A stretch of 64,000 nucleotides of DNA from Paenibacillus thalictri (GCF_004307995.1 NZ_SIRE01000001.1:1-64000); one strand, 5' to 3'; shown: positions 26,594-36,124, counted from the stretch's first letter. Program-made: numbers and translations. The notes: generated by a model from the letters alone, not told the origin.

Positions 26594-27505
26594 TTATTCC
26601 GCCGATTTGGGTTCATCTTCCAAATTGTAATTGTAGCGGATTTTCCCGAATTCACCTTGCTTCCACCGGGAATGTTCGGACACGGGAGGCTGCCCAGGTC
26701 TTGGCTGCAGCGTGGCCCAGCTTTCCGCACCTACAAGCTCCCGCCATATTTGCTCCGTCTGCTCGAAACCCAGCATGCGACTCTCGTCAGCGGCGCTTAA
26801 CCCTTCTGCGAGATCGGATACAATGTCGCCAAGGCGCTCCAAGCACAACTCCACTATGCTTTGACCGTATTCGGCGGAAGCTTCGTCCGCATCGTCGCCA
26901 AGCGCAAATGCCCCCCCGCTCCCGGGGACGTCTTCCAAAACCCGTCGGCTCGGATCAATCAAATCCGGCCGCAGGTACGATAAGACGGAAATTTCGTATT
27001 TCCCGGCATGGTCCCCTGGAAACTGCGGCGCGGCCAAGTCAAAATCCGTCCCCATCCATATGCGCATGCCCGTAAATTTGCCAAAATGCTTGGCGACCTT
27101 GCGCAAATCGTCGGGGTGCGAGCCGCCGTGCCCCGACAGCACTACCGCAGCCTGGAAACCGGCATTATACAAAACTCGAAGCTGGTACAGAAAAAAATAA
27201 AGAAACACATAAGACGGAACCGACGTCATATGCGGATTGGTTTCCCCGACCCGCTCCTCAAGAAACCGCGCCGACGGGCCGATTTCATGAACGTGATAAT
27301 TCATCGTCGGAGCAACGATGCCGCCCCAGCGCCGGGCCGCTTCCTGCGTTAAAAATTCCGCCTTAAACGTGTCCAGTCCGAAAGCGCTGATCTGTCCGTG
27401 CGGTTCGCATATCCCTAAAGGAAGATACGCCAAAGGGACAGCCCTTTGGCGTATTTTAAACTCATCGGGAAACAACTCAAGCCATAACACTTTATCCATA
27501 TTCAT
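26594..27505 (-). CDS. Creatininase-family hydrolase
   Basis: A 303-residue protein with creatininase-family metal motifs: LPLGICEPHG (Glu34, His36) with Asp45, then LSGHGGSHP, then DHAGKYEIS. Family members are metal-dependent amidohydrolases acting on cyclic amides or related compounds. The substrate here is unknown. The start codon overlaps the stop of the aldo/keto reductase by 1 nt (TGATG), so translation is coupled. It is the last of a three-gene set whose sister genes encode an oxidoreductase and a ferritin-like protein, suggesting a short catabolic or modification route. Confidence 0.75.
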   Translation of the reverse strand: MNMDKVLWLELFPDEFKIRQRAVPLAYLPLGICEPHGQISAFGLDTFKAEFLTQEAARRWGGIVAPTMNYHVHEIGPSARFLEERVGETNPHMTSVPSYVFLYFFLYQLRVLYNAGFQAAVVLSGHGGSHPDDLRKVAKHFGKFTGMRIWMGTDFDLAAPQFPGDHAGKYEISVLSYLRPDLIDPSRRVLEDVPGSGGAFALGDDADEASAEYGQSIVELCLERLGDIVSDLAEGLSAADESRMLGFEQTEQIWRELVGAESWATLQPRPGQPPVSEHSRWKQGEFGKIRYNYNLEDEPKSAE

Positions 27506-28506
27506 CAGATCATGTGCCTTCTCTCGTGATAAAAATGGCGAATCCAGCGGTTGCGAACTTTCATCGTGTTAAAAACGGGAGCCGGCAGCCCCCCTTTGCG
27601 GGCGGCTTGAATATTGGCTTCCGCATAAGCCTGCACCTGCATGGACGTTAAGGCCACCGTCACTCCGGGATCGCTTAAAACAAACCGCACAGCGAGTTCG
27701 GCTAAGCAGTCCGCATGCTCCGGAATATAGGAACCCAGCCGCTCGACTTTTTCGGTATATACGGAACGCGGCACACAGTCGAAATACCGGTGCCGGTAGT
27801 CCGTATCAGGTATTTTCGTATCTTCCCGCAACCATCCGGTAAGCCCGCCTTCATCCATAATGACACGCGCAATCACGGCCACGCCGTGTTCCCGGCAGAT
27901 CGGCACAAGCCCGTCAAAAGCGATGGAGTCGAAAATGTTTATGACCGTCTGAATGGAGTCAATTTGACCCGTCCGCGCCAGCGCTATCCCCAAGTCGCTG
28001 CGATGATCGGGCAACGACACGCCGATGAACCGCAGCTTGCCTTGCTCCCGCAAGCGGATCAATTCCTCCATCCAATAATCGGAGGTGTCCCACTGCGGCC
28101 AATATTGGTGCATTTGCACCAAGTCGATACAATCGACGTCAAGCTGACGCAGCGACTCTTCCACGCTTTGGGTAACATGGCCGGCGGGATACGCCAGCTC
28201 TACCGGCAAGGAATAATGGAAGCCGGCGCCGGGCAAATACCCGGCCGGCTCTGAAGCGGCCGCCACTTTGGTGGCAACAAACGGCCGCTGGCCCTTCCAG
28301 CGCTTTAACGCTTTGCCGACCAGCTCCTCCGATCTGCCGTAAGCACGAGCCGTGTCAATAAAATTAACGCCCTGCTCCAAGCTGAACAATATGGAAGCGA
28401 TCATTGCTTCGTCTCCCTGCTCACCGAAACGCCCGTCAAGCCCCATCGCCCCGAATCCGAGGCGGAATAACTCATTCGCTTCACCGCTAAATGGCACGCC
28501 GCTCAT
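27505..28506 (-). CDS. Aldo/keto reductase
   Basis: A 333-residue NADPH-dependent oxidoreductase of the aldo/keto reductase family. The catalytic tetrad is visible: Asp51 (FIDTARAYG), Tyr56, Lys80 (FVATKV) and His133 (LVQMHQYW). The open frame extends 63 nt into the upstream gene. The ATG at 28506 has GGAGCGG 8 nt upstream and lies 20 nt after that gene's stop, so it is chosen. It resembles the group that acts on sugars and lactones. Its 3' end overlaps the creatininase-family gene. Confidence 0.85.
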   Translation of the reverse strand: MSGVPFSGEANELFRLGFGAMGLDGRFGEQGDEAMIASILFSLEQGVNFIDTARAYGRSEELVGKALKRWKGQRPFVATKVAAASEPAGYLPGAGFHYSLPVELAYPAGHVTQSVEESLRQLDVDCIDLVQMHQYWPQWDTSDYWMEELIRLREQGKLRFIGVSLPDHRSDLGIALARTGQIDSIQTVINIFDSIAFDGLVPICREHGVAVIARVIMDEGGLTGWLREDTKIPDTDYRHRYFDCVPRSVYTEKVERLGSYIPEHADCLAELAVRFVLSDPGVTVALTSMQVQAYAEANIQAARKGGLPAPVFNTMKVRNRWIRHFYHERRHMI

Positions 28507-28526
28507 CGCAGAAACCGCTCCTTCCG

Positions 28527-29873
28527 TCAATAATTTTCGTATTCCAGCTTGTTTGTATGGAATCCGCAAAAAGCTGGGAAATTTTTCGCGAGCTTGTCGA
28601 TTTCATCCGGCTGAACGTGCTGAAGTTCCTCCAAGCGGCGCCGACGAGCCCGTTCCGCCATAATTTGCGGCGTCATCATATCGCCCACCTGCTTATACAG
28701 CTCCGGCCCCCATTTTGTGCCAAAATCGACATGCAGCCGTTCGTCGACGATGTCAAACTCGCTTTGAATCGCCGACAGGTCATCGCCGAATTTCCACAGT
28801 GCTTCCACGGCCTTGCGCTTTTTCGTGAAAGAGCATGCCTCGGCCACCATCGTCAGCCAAGCGTACATATCGGCGTAACGGGCATCGTTGTCTTCGCTTA
28901 ACGTCGAAGTTCGCAGCCACTTGAAATCGGTCGTCCGGTATCCGTATTGCTGCAAACGCCTCATCCCCATCTCGCTGTGGCGGAATTCATCCCACATATG
29001 CCGCGCGAAGTCGTAATAAAAGGCCAGCGGCATATTCTGTACCGAATAATAAAGATACGTCATCGTTTCGGCTGGGGAGATTTCCGTCGCATTGATGTAA
29101 ACCATTTGTTTTACGGAATGAAACAGCGGGGACATCCCGTCGTCCGAATAAGCTTGCGCCGCCCCCCCGTGGCTCTCCAGCGGCGGAAAACGCTCCTCGT
29201 CCATCAGCGGCGTCGCCGGAATCGGTCCGGCCGGCTCAACATTCGGTGCCGGAGGAAACAACGGTTCCGCGCCCGAACGAGCGCTGTCCAGCGTATTCCA
29301 CAAGTTTTCCGCATATGCGGTCCACTCATCGAGCATCCGCCCCGCCGCTTCATCCAACCCGGCAAAACGCAATTGCCCGTCCAGCCACGATAAAATGTCC
29401 TGACGGTCCAGCAAAGCGATGCGAACTTGATCAATCGTCGGCGCATCTAGGATCGGGTCGGCTTTGCTTAAGTATTCGTCGTATTTGGCCAGCAAGTGGA
29501 GGTAAAAAATCCGATACCCGGCGATAAACGCCTCAGTGGATGGCGCTGAAGCCATTCTTTCATAAGCCTCCCGCATGCGTGCGGGGGATTTTTCTTCGCC
29601 CAGACCTCCCGGAAGCTCGTCGAGCCTTTTGTGCAAACATTCCGCATGACGTATATGCACATACGTCAAACGGCCAAACTTCAGCTTCGTCTCATACGCC
29701 CGACTGCCCGTTACCCAACCGGCGGCCGCCCGCGAAAGCTCGAATTCGTGCCACAACAGCGGCTTCAATATTTTCGCCGTATCGGTGGGACGCAAATAAC
29801 GCGAGCTTTTCACGGTGTTTCCCGCTTTGTCCCGTTCTACATCGACAATTCCTTTTACATGATGATCACTCAT
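28527..29873 (-). CDS. Ferritin-like protein, function unknown
   Basis: A 448-residue mostly helical protein. ExxH-type motifs, DEFRHSEMG and DERLHVDFG, together with RHAECLHKRL and ATEISPAETM, suggest a ferritin-like diiron or dimetal carboxylate fold related to DUF455-type proteins. This is a motif-based judgement, since no specific enzyme was recognised. GGAGG lies 8 nt before the ATG. It is first in a tight three-gene operon with an aldo/keto reductase and a creatininase-family protein. It is divergent from a soluble AraC gene across a 128-bp region carrying a perfect 10-bp inverted repeat. An oxygenase-like role is possible but unproven. Confidence 0.55.
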   Translation of the reverse strand: MSDHHVKGIVDVERDKAGNTVKSSRYLRPTDTAKILKPLLWHEFELSRAAAGWVTGSRAYETKLKFGRLTYVHIRHAECLHKRLDELPGGLGEEKSPARMREAYERMASAPSTEAFIAGYRIFYLHLLAKYDEYLSKADPILDAPTIDQVRIALLDRQDILSWLDGQLRFAGLDEAAGRMLDEWTAYAENLWNTLDSARSGAEPLFPPAPNVEPAGPIPATPLMDEERFPPLESHGGAAQAYSDDGMSPLFHSVKQMVYINATEISPAETMTYLYYSVQNMPLAFYYDFARHMWDEFRHSEMGMRRLQQYGYRTTDFKWLRTSTLSEDNDARYADMYAWLTMVAEACSFTKKRKAVEALWKFGDDLSAIQSEFDIVDERLHVDFGTKWGPELYKQVGDMMTPQIMAERARRRRLEELQHVQPDEIDKLAKNFPAFCGFHTNKLEYENY

Positions 29874-29888
29874 AATAAGTGCCTCCTT

Positions 29889-29943
29889 AAAGTGGTGTAG
29901 CCATAATGTACCAAAAACCGCTTTCAGAATGTCACACCACTTT
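29889..29943. promoter_or_regulatory. Perfect inverted repeat in divergent promoter
   Basis: AAAGTGGTGT (29889-29898) and ACACCACTTT (29934-29943) are exact inverted repeats 35 bp apart. They lie between the ferritin-like operon and the divergent AraC gene, so they are probably regulator binding half-sites serving both directions. Confidence 0.6.
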
Positions 29944-30001
29944 GCCTAAAAATAACACAATATTGCGATTTGTGATAAAATGGCAGCAAGGAGGCTTTTT
30001 T

Positions 30002-30883
30002 ATGAAACTTGTCGAGCAGTTTGATTTAAATAAGTTCCCGCTGCACGCCGTTCTCTATCGAACTTCCACGTTGCACGATTCCTTTAAGGAAACGTTTCAT
30101 GCCCACCAAGGCATGGAGCTGCAGTACATTCACGAAGGGCGGGGCCGGCTGCTGATCGACGGGCGTTCCATCGACATCGAATCCGGCTCGTTATGTTTGT
30201 TCCAGCCTTTTCAACTGCACCGGCTCCAGCCCGAGATTAATGAAACGGCACGTTATGTACGCAGTTTTGTGTTATTTGAGCCTTCCGTCTTTGAGCCGTA
30301 TTTGGGCGGGCTGCCGCTGCTGAGTTCCTTCCTGCACAACCTGTGCCGGGGCGCCGTCAAAAGCCCTGTCATATATCCGCTGAATGAAAACCATGAGTTC
30401 GTGAGCACGTTGGTCGGATTCGGGGAGCGCCGGGTGGAGGCAAGCAACGAAGCGCAACGCGAAGACGCCGCTTCCTTTCTTATTGCGCTGCTCAGACAGC
30501 TCCGGCTGCTGTTATCCAGCTTCAGACCCGCATCTGCAGGCAGCCAAAGAACATCACACCGGGCGGAACAAATGATGCAGTGGATCGAACGGAACTACAT
30601 GGAACCTTTCCGCTTGGAGGCGCTGGCCGATGAGCTTCATATGTCGCCGTATTATGTCTCCCATCAGTTTCAAGAAATGACCGGCACAAGTCTTTCCGAA
30701 TATTTGAAGGCAAGGCGGATCCATCAGGCGTGCGTGCTTCTCACGGTCGGGGACAAGTCCGTAGCGGAGATCGGCGAGCTGGTCGGCCTCGGCAACACCT
30801 CTTACTTCTGCCGGGCGTTCAAAGATACAAAAGGGATTACCCCGCATCAATACAGGCTGCAGTGGAAAAAGAAACAGTCCTAG
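30002..30883 (+). CDS. AraC family regulator with cupin domain
   Basis: A 293-residue soluble regulator. The N-terminal sugar-binding cupin contains FHAHQGMELQYIHEG and FQPFQLHRLQPE. The C-terminal AraC domain has FRLEALADELHMSPYYVSHQ and SVAEIGELVGLGNTSYFC, ending GITPHQYRL. The ATG at 30002 follows AAGGAGG by 8 nt; the frame opens earlier but without a site. It is a paralogue of the regulator at 36246. It is divergent from the ferritin-like operon and convergent with the transporter operon ending at 31034, so either or both may be targets. Confidence 0.87.
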   Translation: MKLVEQFDLNKFPLHAVLYRTSTLHDSFKETFHAHQGMELQYIHEGRGRLLIDGRSIDIESGSLCLFQPFQLHRLQPEINETARYVRSFVLFEPSVFEPYLGGLPLLSSFLHNLCRGAVKSPVIYPLNENHEFVSTLVGFGERRVEASNEAQREDAASFLIALLRQLRLLLSSFRPASAGSQRTSHRAEQMMQWIERNYMEPFRLEALADELHMSPYYVSHQFQEMTGTSLSEYLKARRIHQACVLLTVGDKSVAEIGELVGLGNTSYFCRAFKDTKGITPHQYRLQWKKKQS

Positions 30884-30939
30884 AGGCTGTCCGATGAAAG
30901 CAAATCTGTGAATCTGATCGATGCCCGTGAAGCCCTTAA

Positions 30940-30983
30940 AGCCCGCACCCTCTATCATCGATTTAGGGTAGCGGGCTTTTTTT
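30940..30983 (+). terminator. Bidirectional terminator between AraC gene and transporter operon
   Basis: AGCCCGC-ACCCT (30940-30951) pairs with AGGGT-a-GCGGGCT (30965-30977), followed by seven T on the plus strand. The same hairpin could stop the minus-strand operon ending at 31034. Confidence 0.87.
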
Positions 30984-31033
30984 AGGAGAAAGGCGAAGCA
31001 GCTTGCGGGAGAATTATACCTGTGAGTGCTCTG

Positions 31034-31873
31034 TTATCCCTTCAAGCCGGTAGTGGCTATGCCCTGTACCAAGTATTTCTGGAAAAATAGAAAGACAAGC
31101 AGCTGCGGCACGATGGAGAGCACAGACATGGCGAATAGCGGCCCCCACTGCGAAACCGATGATGGATCGGCAAACATTCGGAGTCCCAGCGACACCGTAA
31201 ACAGCTTCGTTTGGTTTAAATAAATGAGCGGTCCCAGAAAATCATCCCATGTCCAGTAAAAGGAGAAAATAGCAACTGTCGCAAGGGCCGGGACCATTAA
31301 TGGCAAAATAATATGCCAATAAATGCCCAAGGTGCTGCAGCCGTCGATGACCGCAGATTCATCCAGTTCCCGGGGCAACCCGCGGATGAACTGAATCAGC
31401 ATGAAAATAAAAAACGGCGTGCCCCCGACAAACGCAGGAACGATCAGCGGCAAAAACGTATTGATCCAGCCCAGCTGATGGAACAAAATATATTGCGGAA
31501 TCAGCGTCACCTGCGCCGGAAGCATTACGGCTACAAGTAAACAAGCAAACAGCGCCTTACGGAACTTAAATTGCAGCCGTGCGAATCCGAAAGCTACCAG
31601 ACTTGAAGAAATGAGGGTACCGATAACTACACCAATCGTGATTATAAACGAATTTTGAAAAAAAATACCGAAGTCAGTACGGCCGAAGCCGGCCCATCCC
31701 TTCACATAATTTCCCCAATTGACGGTTGACGGGATTAAGGATGCCGCTTTGACGAAAATTTCCTGCTCAGGCTTTAACGAGCTCGACAGCGTCCACAGAA
31801 TGGGATAAACCATAAATAGTCCGAAGAGGATGACTCCAGTGTGATAAACGAAAGAACGCATGGCTTGGCTCAT
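31034..31873 (-). CDS. ABC sugar permease, MalG type
   Basis: A 279-residue CUT1 permease with about six membrane segments. The EAA loop reads DESAVIDGCSTLGIY, and the C-terminus is VQGIATTGLKG. The ATG at 31873 lies 9 nt after AAGGGGG and only 2 nt after the stop of its partner permease, showing translational coupling. This is the last gene of the operon running from 36124, closed by the hairpin at 30940. Confidence 0.9.
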   Translation of the reverse strand: MSQAMRSFVYHTGVILFGLFMVYPILWTLSSSLKPEQEIFVKAASLIPSTVNWGNYVKGWAGFGRTDFGIFFQNSFIITIGVVIGTLISSSLVAFGFARLQFKFRKALFACLLVAVMLPAQVTLIPQYILFHQLGWINTFLPLIVPAFVGGTPFFIFMLIQFIRGLPRELDESAVIDGCSTLGIYWHIILPLMVPALATVAIFSFYWTWDDFLGPLIYLNQTKLFTVSLGLRMFADPSSVSQWGPLFAMSVLSIVPQLLVFLFFQKYLVQGIATTGLKG

Positions 31874-31875
31874 CC

Positions 31876-32832
31876 TTATTTGCCCCCTTCCGATTCATAA
31901 TGTACCCAGGAAGCGGCGGACTTGAAGATGAGTCCGGTAAATAGCGCTACAATAATCAACAGCACCCACGCCATAGCGGAAGCATACCCCATCTGGAAAT
32001 GGGTAAAGGCCGTCTCGTATAAATACACCGCATAAAACAACGTCGTATCCAGCGGGCCGCCGGCAGTGATCAGGAAGCTCTGCGTAAAGGTCATAAACCC
32101 GCCTATCGTCTGCATAACCAGATTGAAAAAAATAATCGGCGTCAGCATCGGAAGCGTCACCCGAAAAAACCTCATCCATGCTCCGGCGCCGTCCATCTTG
32201 GAGGCTTCGTACAATTCATGCGGGATTTGTTTCAACCCGGCCAGAAAAATAAGCATAGGCGAGCCAAACTGCCAGATGACAAGAAGAATCAACGTCCATA
32301 AAGCAAAATCGGGGCTCGCCACCCAACTGGTGCCTTTGATCCCGACGATGCCAAGCAGCGCGTTAACCGCCCCCTTCGAGCCGAAAAGCTGCTTCCACAT
32401 TACGGCTACCGCGACGCTGCCGCCGAGTATCGACGGAACGTAATACAACGTCCGGTAGACGGATACCCCTCTACGATCAACATTAAATAGCATAGCAATG
32501 AGCAAAGCGAATGCCAGCTTAAGAGGCACCGAAACAAACACAAAGGTAAACGTTACCTTCAGCGCGGTAATAAACCGCTTGTCATCGGTCAGCATCTTGA
32601 CATAGTTGTCCAATCCGATCCATGACGGTTTGGAGAGCATGTCATACTGCGTAAACGAAAAATATAAAGAAGCGAGCATAGGTCCGATAATAAACACCAG
32701 AAAACCGATAAACCAGGGGGATATAAACGCGTAAGCGATCATGTTTCTTTTCAGTTCGCGCAATATCGGTTTGCTCCCCTCCTTAGTATTGCGTTCGAGG
32801 CCGATATATTCCGATCTTTTAGCTTGATGCAT
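31876..32832 (-). CDS. ABC sugar permease, MalF type
   Basis: A 318-residue CUT1 permease. Membrane segments start at MIAYAFISPWFIGFLVFIIG, and the EAA loop reads EASKMDGAGAWMRF. The ATG at 32832 has GGAGG about 7 nt upstream, whereas the ATG at 32838 abuts it. It forms one importer with the permease at 31034 and the lipoprotein at 32903. This system is MalFG-like rather than LplB/YtcP-like, unlike the sulfatase-linked importers. Confidence 0.9.
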   Translation of the reverse strand: MHQAKRSEYIGLERNTKEGSKPILRELKRNMIAYAFISPWFIGFLVFIIGPMLASLYFSFTQYDMLSKPSWIGLDNYVKMLTDDKRFITALKVTFTFVFVSVPLKLAFALLIAMLFNVDRRGVSVYRTLYYVPSILGGSVAVAVMWKQLFGSKGAVNALLGIVGIKGTSWVASPDFALWTLILLVIWQFGSPMLIFLAGLKQIPHELYEASKMDGAGAWMRFFRVTLPMLTPIIFFNLVMQTIGGFMTFTQSFLITAGGPLDTTLFYAVYLYETAFTHFQMGYASAMAWVLLIIVALFTGLIFKSAASWVHYESEGGK

Positions 32833-32902
32833 ACGCATTCCTCCTGTTTTTGCCGGTTTAGCCGTCCCCGAAGGAACGGCCCGGCGTTCTGCAGCTTCAT
32901 GT

Positions 32903-34231
32903 TTACTTGTTGGCTCTGGCTAATATTTGCTCCGCTTCCTTGCGGAACTGCTTGGCGCCATCGGCCGGCGTCAATTTTCCAAAGTTAATCTGTTCTTGAA
33001 GATTAGCCAGCAGAGTGCGAATTTCATTATCGCCGGCAGGTGCGGGAGGATCGATTTCCCGGGAATATTTTTGTGCGACTTCGATATACGAGAACATTTG
33101 TTTAGATACATCGGGCATTTTAGCCGATACGGTTTTGCGGATTTCCGACGAGATGGGAATTCCCCGTTCAGCCGCCAATACATCGTTAGCCTCCACATCG
33201 TTAGTAAAATAATCGATAAATTTCGCCGCAGCCTCCTGATTTTTCGAATGGCTTGTGATTGCAAAGGACATGGCCGCTTTCAAAAAATGCCCTTCCTTTC
33301 CGCCCGGAAGCGTCGGATACACCAACATTTTCAACGGACGTTTGGCGGCGCTTGCCAAAGCGACGATTTGGTTGCTTTGCGCAGGCTGAAAAGCCGCTCT
33401 GCCGTGAACAAGCAAGGAGTTTTCCAGGTTTTTGAATTCGGCCTGTACGTTAGGAGGCGGAGCAAGCTCCTCTTTCATGAGCTGCTGCCAATAAGTGTAG
33501 TAGTCGATAAATACCTTATCGTCCGTGTAGCCAAGCTTTTTCCCGTCTGCAGAATAAAACATCGTGCCGTTCTGGCGGACGAAATGCTTAAACCCGTCAT
33601 ATCCGTTGTCCAAAGTAATGCCATAAAAATCTTTACCCATCTTGGCTTTAATTTTGCGAAGCGTGTTGGCAAAATCGTCATAAGTGTAGCCAGGCTTTAA
33701 CTCCTCGACACCGGCTTTTTCGAATACGGCAGGATCATAAAACATCGTCACCGAATTAGTACCCAGATTGATGCCCCACAGCTTACCGTTCACTTTATCC
33801 GGCAAATAGCTGGCGTCTACGTTTTTCAGGTTAATAATGCCTTTCTCGACGAAAGGATTCAAATCGACAAACAAATTCCGCGACACGTATTCGTTAATGA
33901 CGCCCTCGTGCATCTGCATAACATCGGGCAAAGTGCCGCCGGCCGCTTGCGTATTAATTTTTTTAAAATAGTCGTCAAAACCGACAAATTCGGCGCTGAC
34001 CTCGATGTTCGGATTTTTCTTCATAAACATATCGATGACCTTTTGCGTCTTGTCGTGCCGTTCCTGAGATCCCCACCATGCTACGCGTATTTTCACTTTT
34101 GCATCCGTCGCTGCCGTCGCTGCCGGTTTATCGCCTGCGGCTTTCGGCTCCGGCGCACTGCTTGAACAACCTAAGGTTCCAACAGCCAGGATTAAGGCTG
34201 TCGCCGTCATTGACATCCATTTATTTTTCAT
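32903..34231 (-). CDS. Extracellular sugar-binding lipoprotein
   Basis: A 442-residue family-1-type solute-binding protein. The lipobox TLGC places the lipidated Cys at residue 22, followed by a Pro/Ala/Lys linker. IRVAWWGSQERHDKTQKVID is a typical N-terminal start of sugar-binding proteins of this class. AGGAGGG lies 6 nt before the ATG. It lies between the oxidoreductase gene and its two permeases, so its ligand is probably the sugar processed by the isomerase and oxidoreductase of the same operon. Confidence 0.9.
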   Translation of the reverse strand: MKNKWMSMTATALILAVGTLGCSSSAPEPKAAGDKPAATAATDAKVKIRVAWWGSQERHDKTQKVIDMFMKKNPNIEVSAEFVGFDDYFKKINTQAAGGTLPDVMQMHEGVINEYVSRNLFVDLNPFVEKGIINLKNVDASYLPDKVNGKLWGINLGTNSVTMFYDPAVFEKAGVEELKPGYTYDDFANTLRKIKAKMGKDFYGITLDNGYDGFKHFVRQNGTMFYSADGKKLGYTDDKVFIDYYTYWQQLMKEELAPPPNVQAEFKNLENSLLVHGRAAFQPAQSNQIVALASAAKRPLKMLVYPTLPGGKEGHFLKAAMSFAITSHSKNQEAAAKFIDYFTNDVEANDVLAAERGIPISSEIRKTVSAKMPDVSKQMFSYIEVAQKYSREIDPPAPAGDNEIRTLLANLQEQINFGKLTPADGAKQFRKEAEQILARANK

Positions 34232-34259
34232 CGAAGACCCTCCTTGTGATTAGAAGAGA

Positions 34260-35294
34260 TTAAATAATGACTTTTCGAGCCGCCGCAGCCGCTTCACGTG
34301 TACAATCCATGACTCGGATGGCGCGATAGCCGGTCATGCCGTCGATATCGAACCGTTTACCGTCCCGCAGTGCATCCACAAAAGCTTGATGTACATGAGG
34401 AAGCGCCCCGCCTCCTGATAGTGTATGAGCAAACGTGAACTCCGAAATCGTACCTCCTTGATAAGCGATGTTTCCTTCGGTGAAATCATCCTTTAACTGA
34501 ATCGTCATACGGCCGCTTTCCAGAATATATTGGGCGGAACCTGCCGTTCCGTTGACATCCAAAATGTACAGCGGTGTGCCTCCGTGAATGTACGAGCTGT
34601 AGGTCGTTTCCATCACGGCGGTTACTCCGCCGCTTAGTCCATAGATCGCCGTTGTCACATCGTCTCCCTTCATCGGAGCGTGTAATGTGTTGGTGTAAGC
34701 TTGCACCCATTCAATTTCGCTGTGCAGCCAAGCAAACAAATCAATCATATGGATGCCCAGCAAATCAAGCGCTCCCGAAGCGTCGTCCATCCTCCACTGA
34801 CCTTCCTTCAAGTTAAAGCCGCCCGCTGAAATCATTTTGCCGCGCAAGGAAATGATGCCTCCGAACGCGCCTTCCCGAATCAGCCGGCGAAGCAATTGAA
34901 GCCCGGGGTCACCGCGAAAGCACATGTAAATACCGAGCTGACGGCCAGCCTTCTTGGCGGCGTCCACCATGCGCAGTGCGGCCTCCGCAGAATCTGCCAT
35001 TGGCTTCTGGCATAACACATGTTTGCCCGCCTCCAGCGCCTGAACCGTTACCGATTCATGGAACCGGTTTGGAACGGCCACATCTACCCAATCCACTTCC
35101 GGATCTGCAAGTATGGCTTGCAAATTGCCCGTCCAATTCGGAATGCCGTATTGCTCCGCCACCTTTTTCGCAACGTTCTCGTCAAGATCGCAAACCCATT
35201 TCAATGTGGAGCCTTCAATCCCATGGTGGGCAGGGATATGAAGCGCATTGGCAATCCCGCCCGTGCCGACTAATGCCGCAGTTAATGTACTCAT
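34260..35294 (-). CDS. Gfo/Idh/MocA family oxidoreductase
   Basis: A 344-residue NAD(P)-dependent sugar or inositol oxidoreductase. The N-terminal Rossmann loop GTGGIA is at residues 10-15. The usual EKP catalytic motif reads QKP here, with Lys97. GIHMIDLF supplies the catalytic-side His and Asp. The ATG overlaps the stop of the isomerase gene by 4 nt (ATGA), so translation is coupled. It probably oxidises the imported sugar or its derivative; the exact substrate cannot be read from the sequence. Confidence 0.87.
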   Translation of the reverse strand: MSTLTAALVGTGGIANALHIPAHHGIEGSTLKWVCDLDENVAKKVAEQYGIPNWTGNLQAILADPEVDWVDVAVPNRFHESVTVQALEAGKHVLCQKPMADSAEAALRMVDAAKKAGRQLGIYMCFRGDPGLQLLRRLIREGAFGGIISLRGKMISAGGFNLKEGQWRMDDASGALDLLGIHMIDLFAWLHSEIEWVQAYTNTLHAPMKGDDVTTAIYGLSGGVTAVMETTYSSYIHGGTPLYILDVNGTAGSAQYILESGRMTIQLKDDFTEGNIAYQGGTISEFTFAHTLSGGGALPHVHQAFVDALRDGKRFDIDGMTGYRAIRVMDCTREAAAAARKVII

Positions 35295-36124
35295 TGAGCT
35301 CCCCCTTTTTCAATAGTTAACTGATTGTTTTTGATACTTTGGATCAACGCCCGCAGCCGGCGGACCGACTTCTCGGATTTAGGTATGAGCGGACCGATGT
35401 GCGTCTCCACAGTTAATGTCTGTACGGATGAATCTCTCAGCAATAACGGAATAATCTCGTCCCAGGGAACAAGTCCGTCGCCGAAAGCGACAAACGGATT
35501 GCGCTCGCGCCACGCTTTTGAATCCGCATCCTTACAATGTACATTGGCAATGCAATCTCGTATAAGCGGATATCCTTCCAGCGGATGCTCCCCTGCTACC
35601 CACGCATTGGCCGGGTCCCAGTTTATTTTCAGTCCGGGTACTTGATCGATCAATTCCCTCGCATCGCGCGCAGTTTCCACGCCGGTCATATATTCCGTCT
35701 CGACGGCAAACTGCAGCCCTTCCCCTTGTATGCGCTTACAAACCTTTTGAAAATGCGGAACCATTTTGTCCCTGAATTCCTTGGAGCGGTGGGTTTGGGC
35801 ATCTTGCAGAGCAAACCCTGTAATGGTCCGGACATCCAGCCGCTTGGCCAGCTGAATGGCTTTGTCAAGCCTCTCGAACTGCCGCTCAATTGCGGAATCG
35901 TCCGGCTCGCATTTAAACAATCCCGCTCCAATTGCAGAATATACGATGTCGTATTTTTCCTTAATAACCTCGAGCTGTGCAACCTGCCGGTCATCAATAT
36001 CGGGCACCCTTTTTCCTTCGATCATCCGAAGCTCGTACTGATTGACATTCCACATCTGGCTGCCGATATAAACCGCCGCATGCGGGTCCTGACTGATTTC
36101 GTCTGCTATGATGCTTATTTTCAT
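35291..36124 (-). CDS. Sugar phosphate isomerase/epimerase-like TIM barrel
   Basis: A 277-residue protein of the xylose-isomerase-like TIM-barrel family. The likely metal ligands are spread as in that family: Glu in FAVETEYM, Asp in INWDPANAW, His in NVHCKD and Glu in TVETHIG. GGAGG lies 9 nt before the ATG at 36124. It is the first gene of the 36.1-31.0 kb operon and divergent from a soluble AraC gene. Together with the overlapping oxidoreductase it probably forms an oxidation-isomerisation pair for a rare sugar. Confidence 0.82.
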   Translation of the reverse strand: MKISIIADEISQDPHAAVYIGSQMWNVNQYELRMIEGKRVPDIDDRQVAQLEVIKEKYDIVYSAIGAGLFKCEPDDSAIERQFERLDKAIQLAKRLDVRTITGFALQDAQTHRSKEFRDKMVPHFQKVCKRIQGEGLQFAVETEYMTGVETARDARELIDQVPGLKINWDPANAWVAGEHPLEGYPLIRDCIANVHCKDADSKAWRERNPFVAFGDGLVPWDEIIPLLLRDSSVQTLTVETHIGPLIPKSEKSVRRLRALIQSIKNNQLTIEKGGAQ

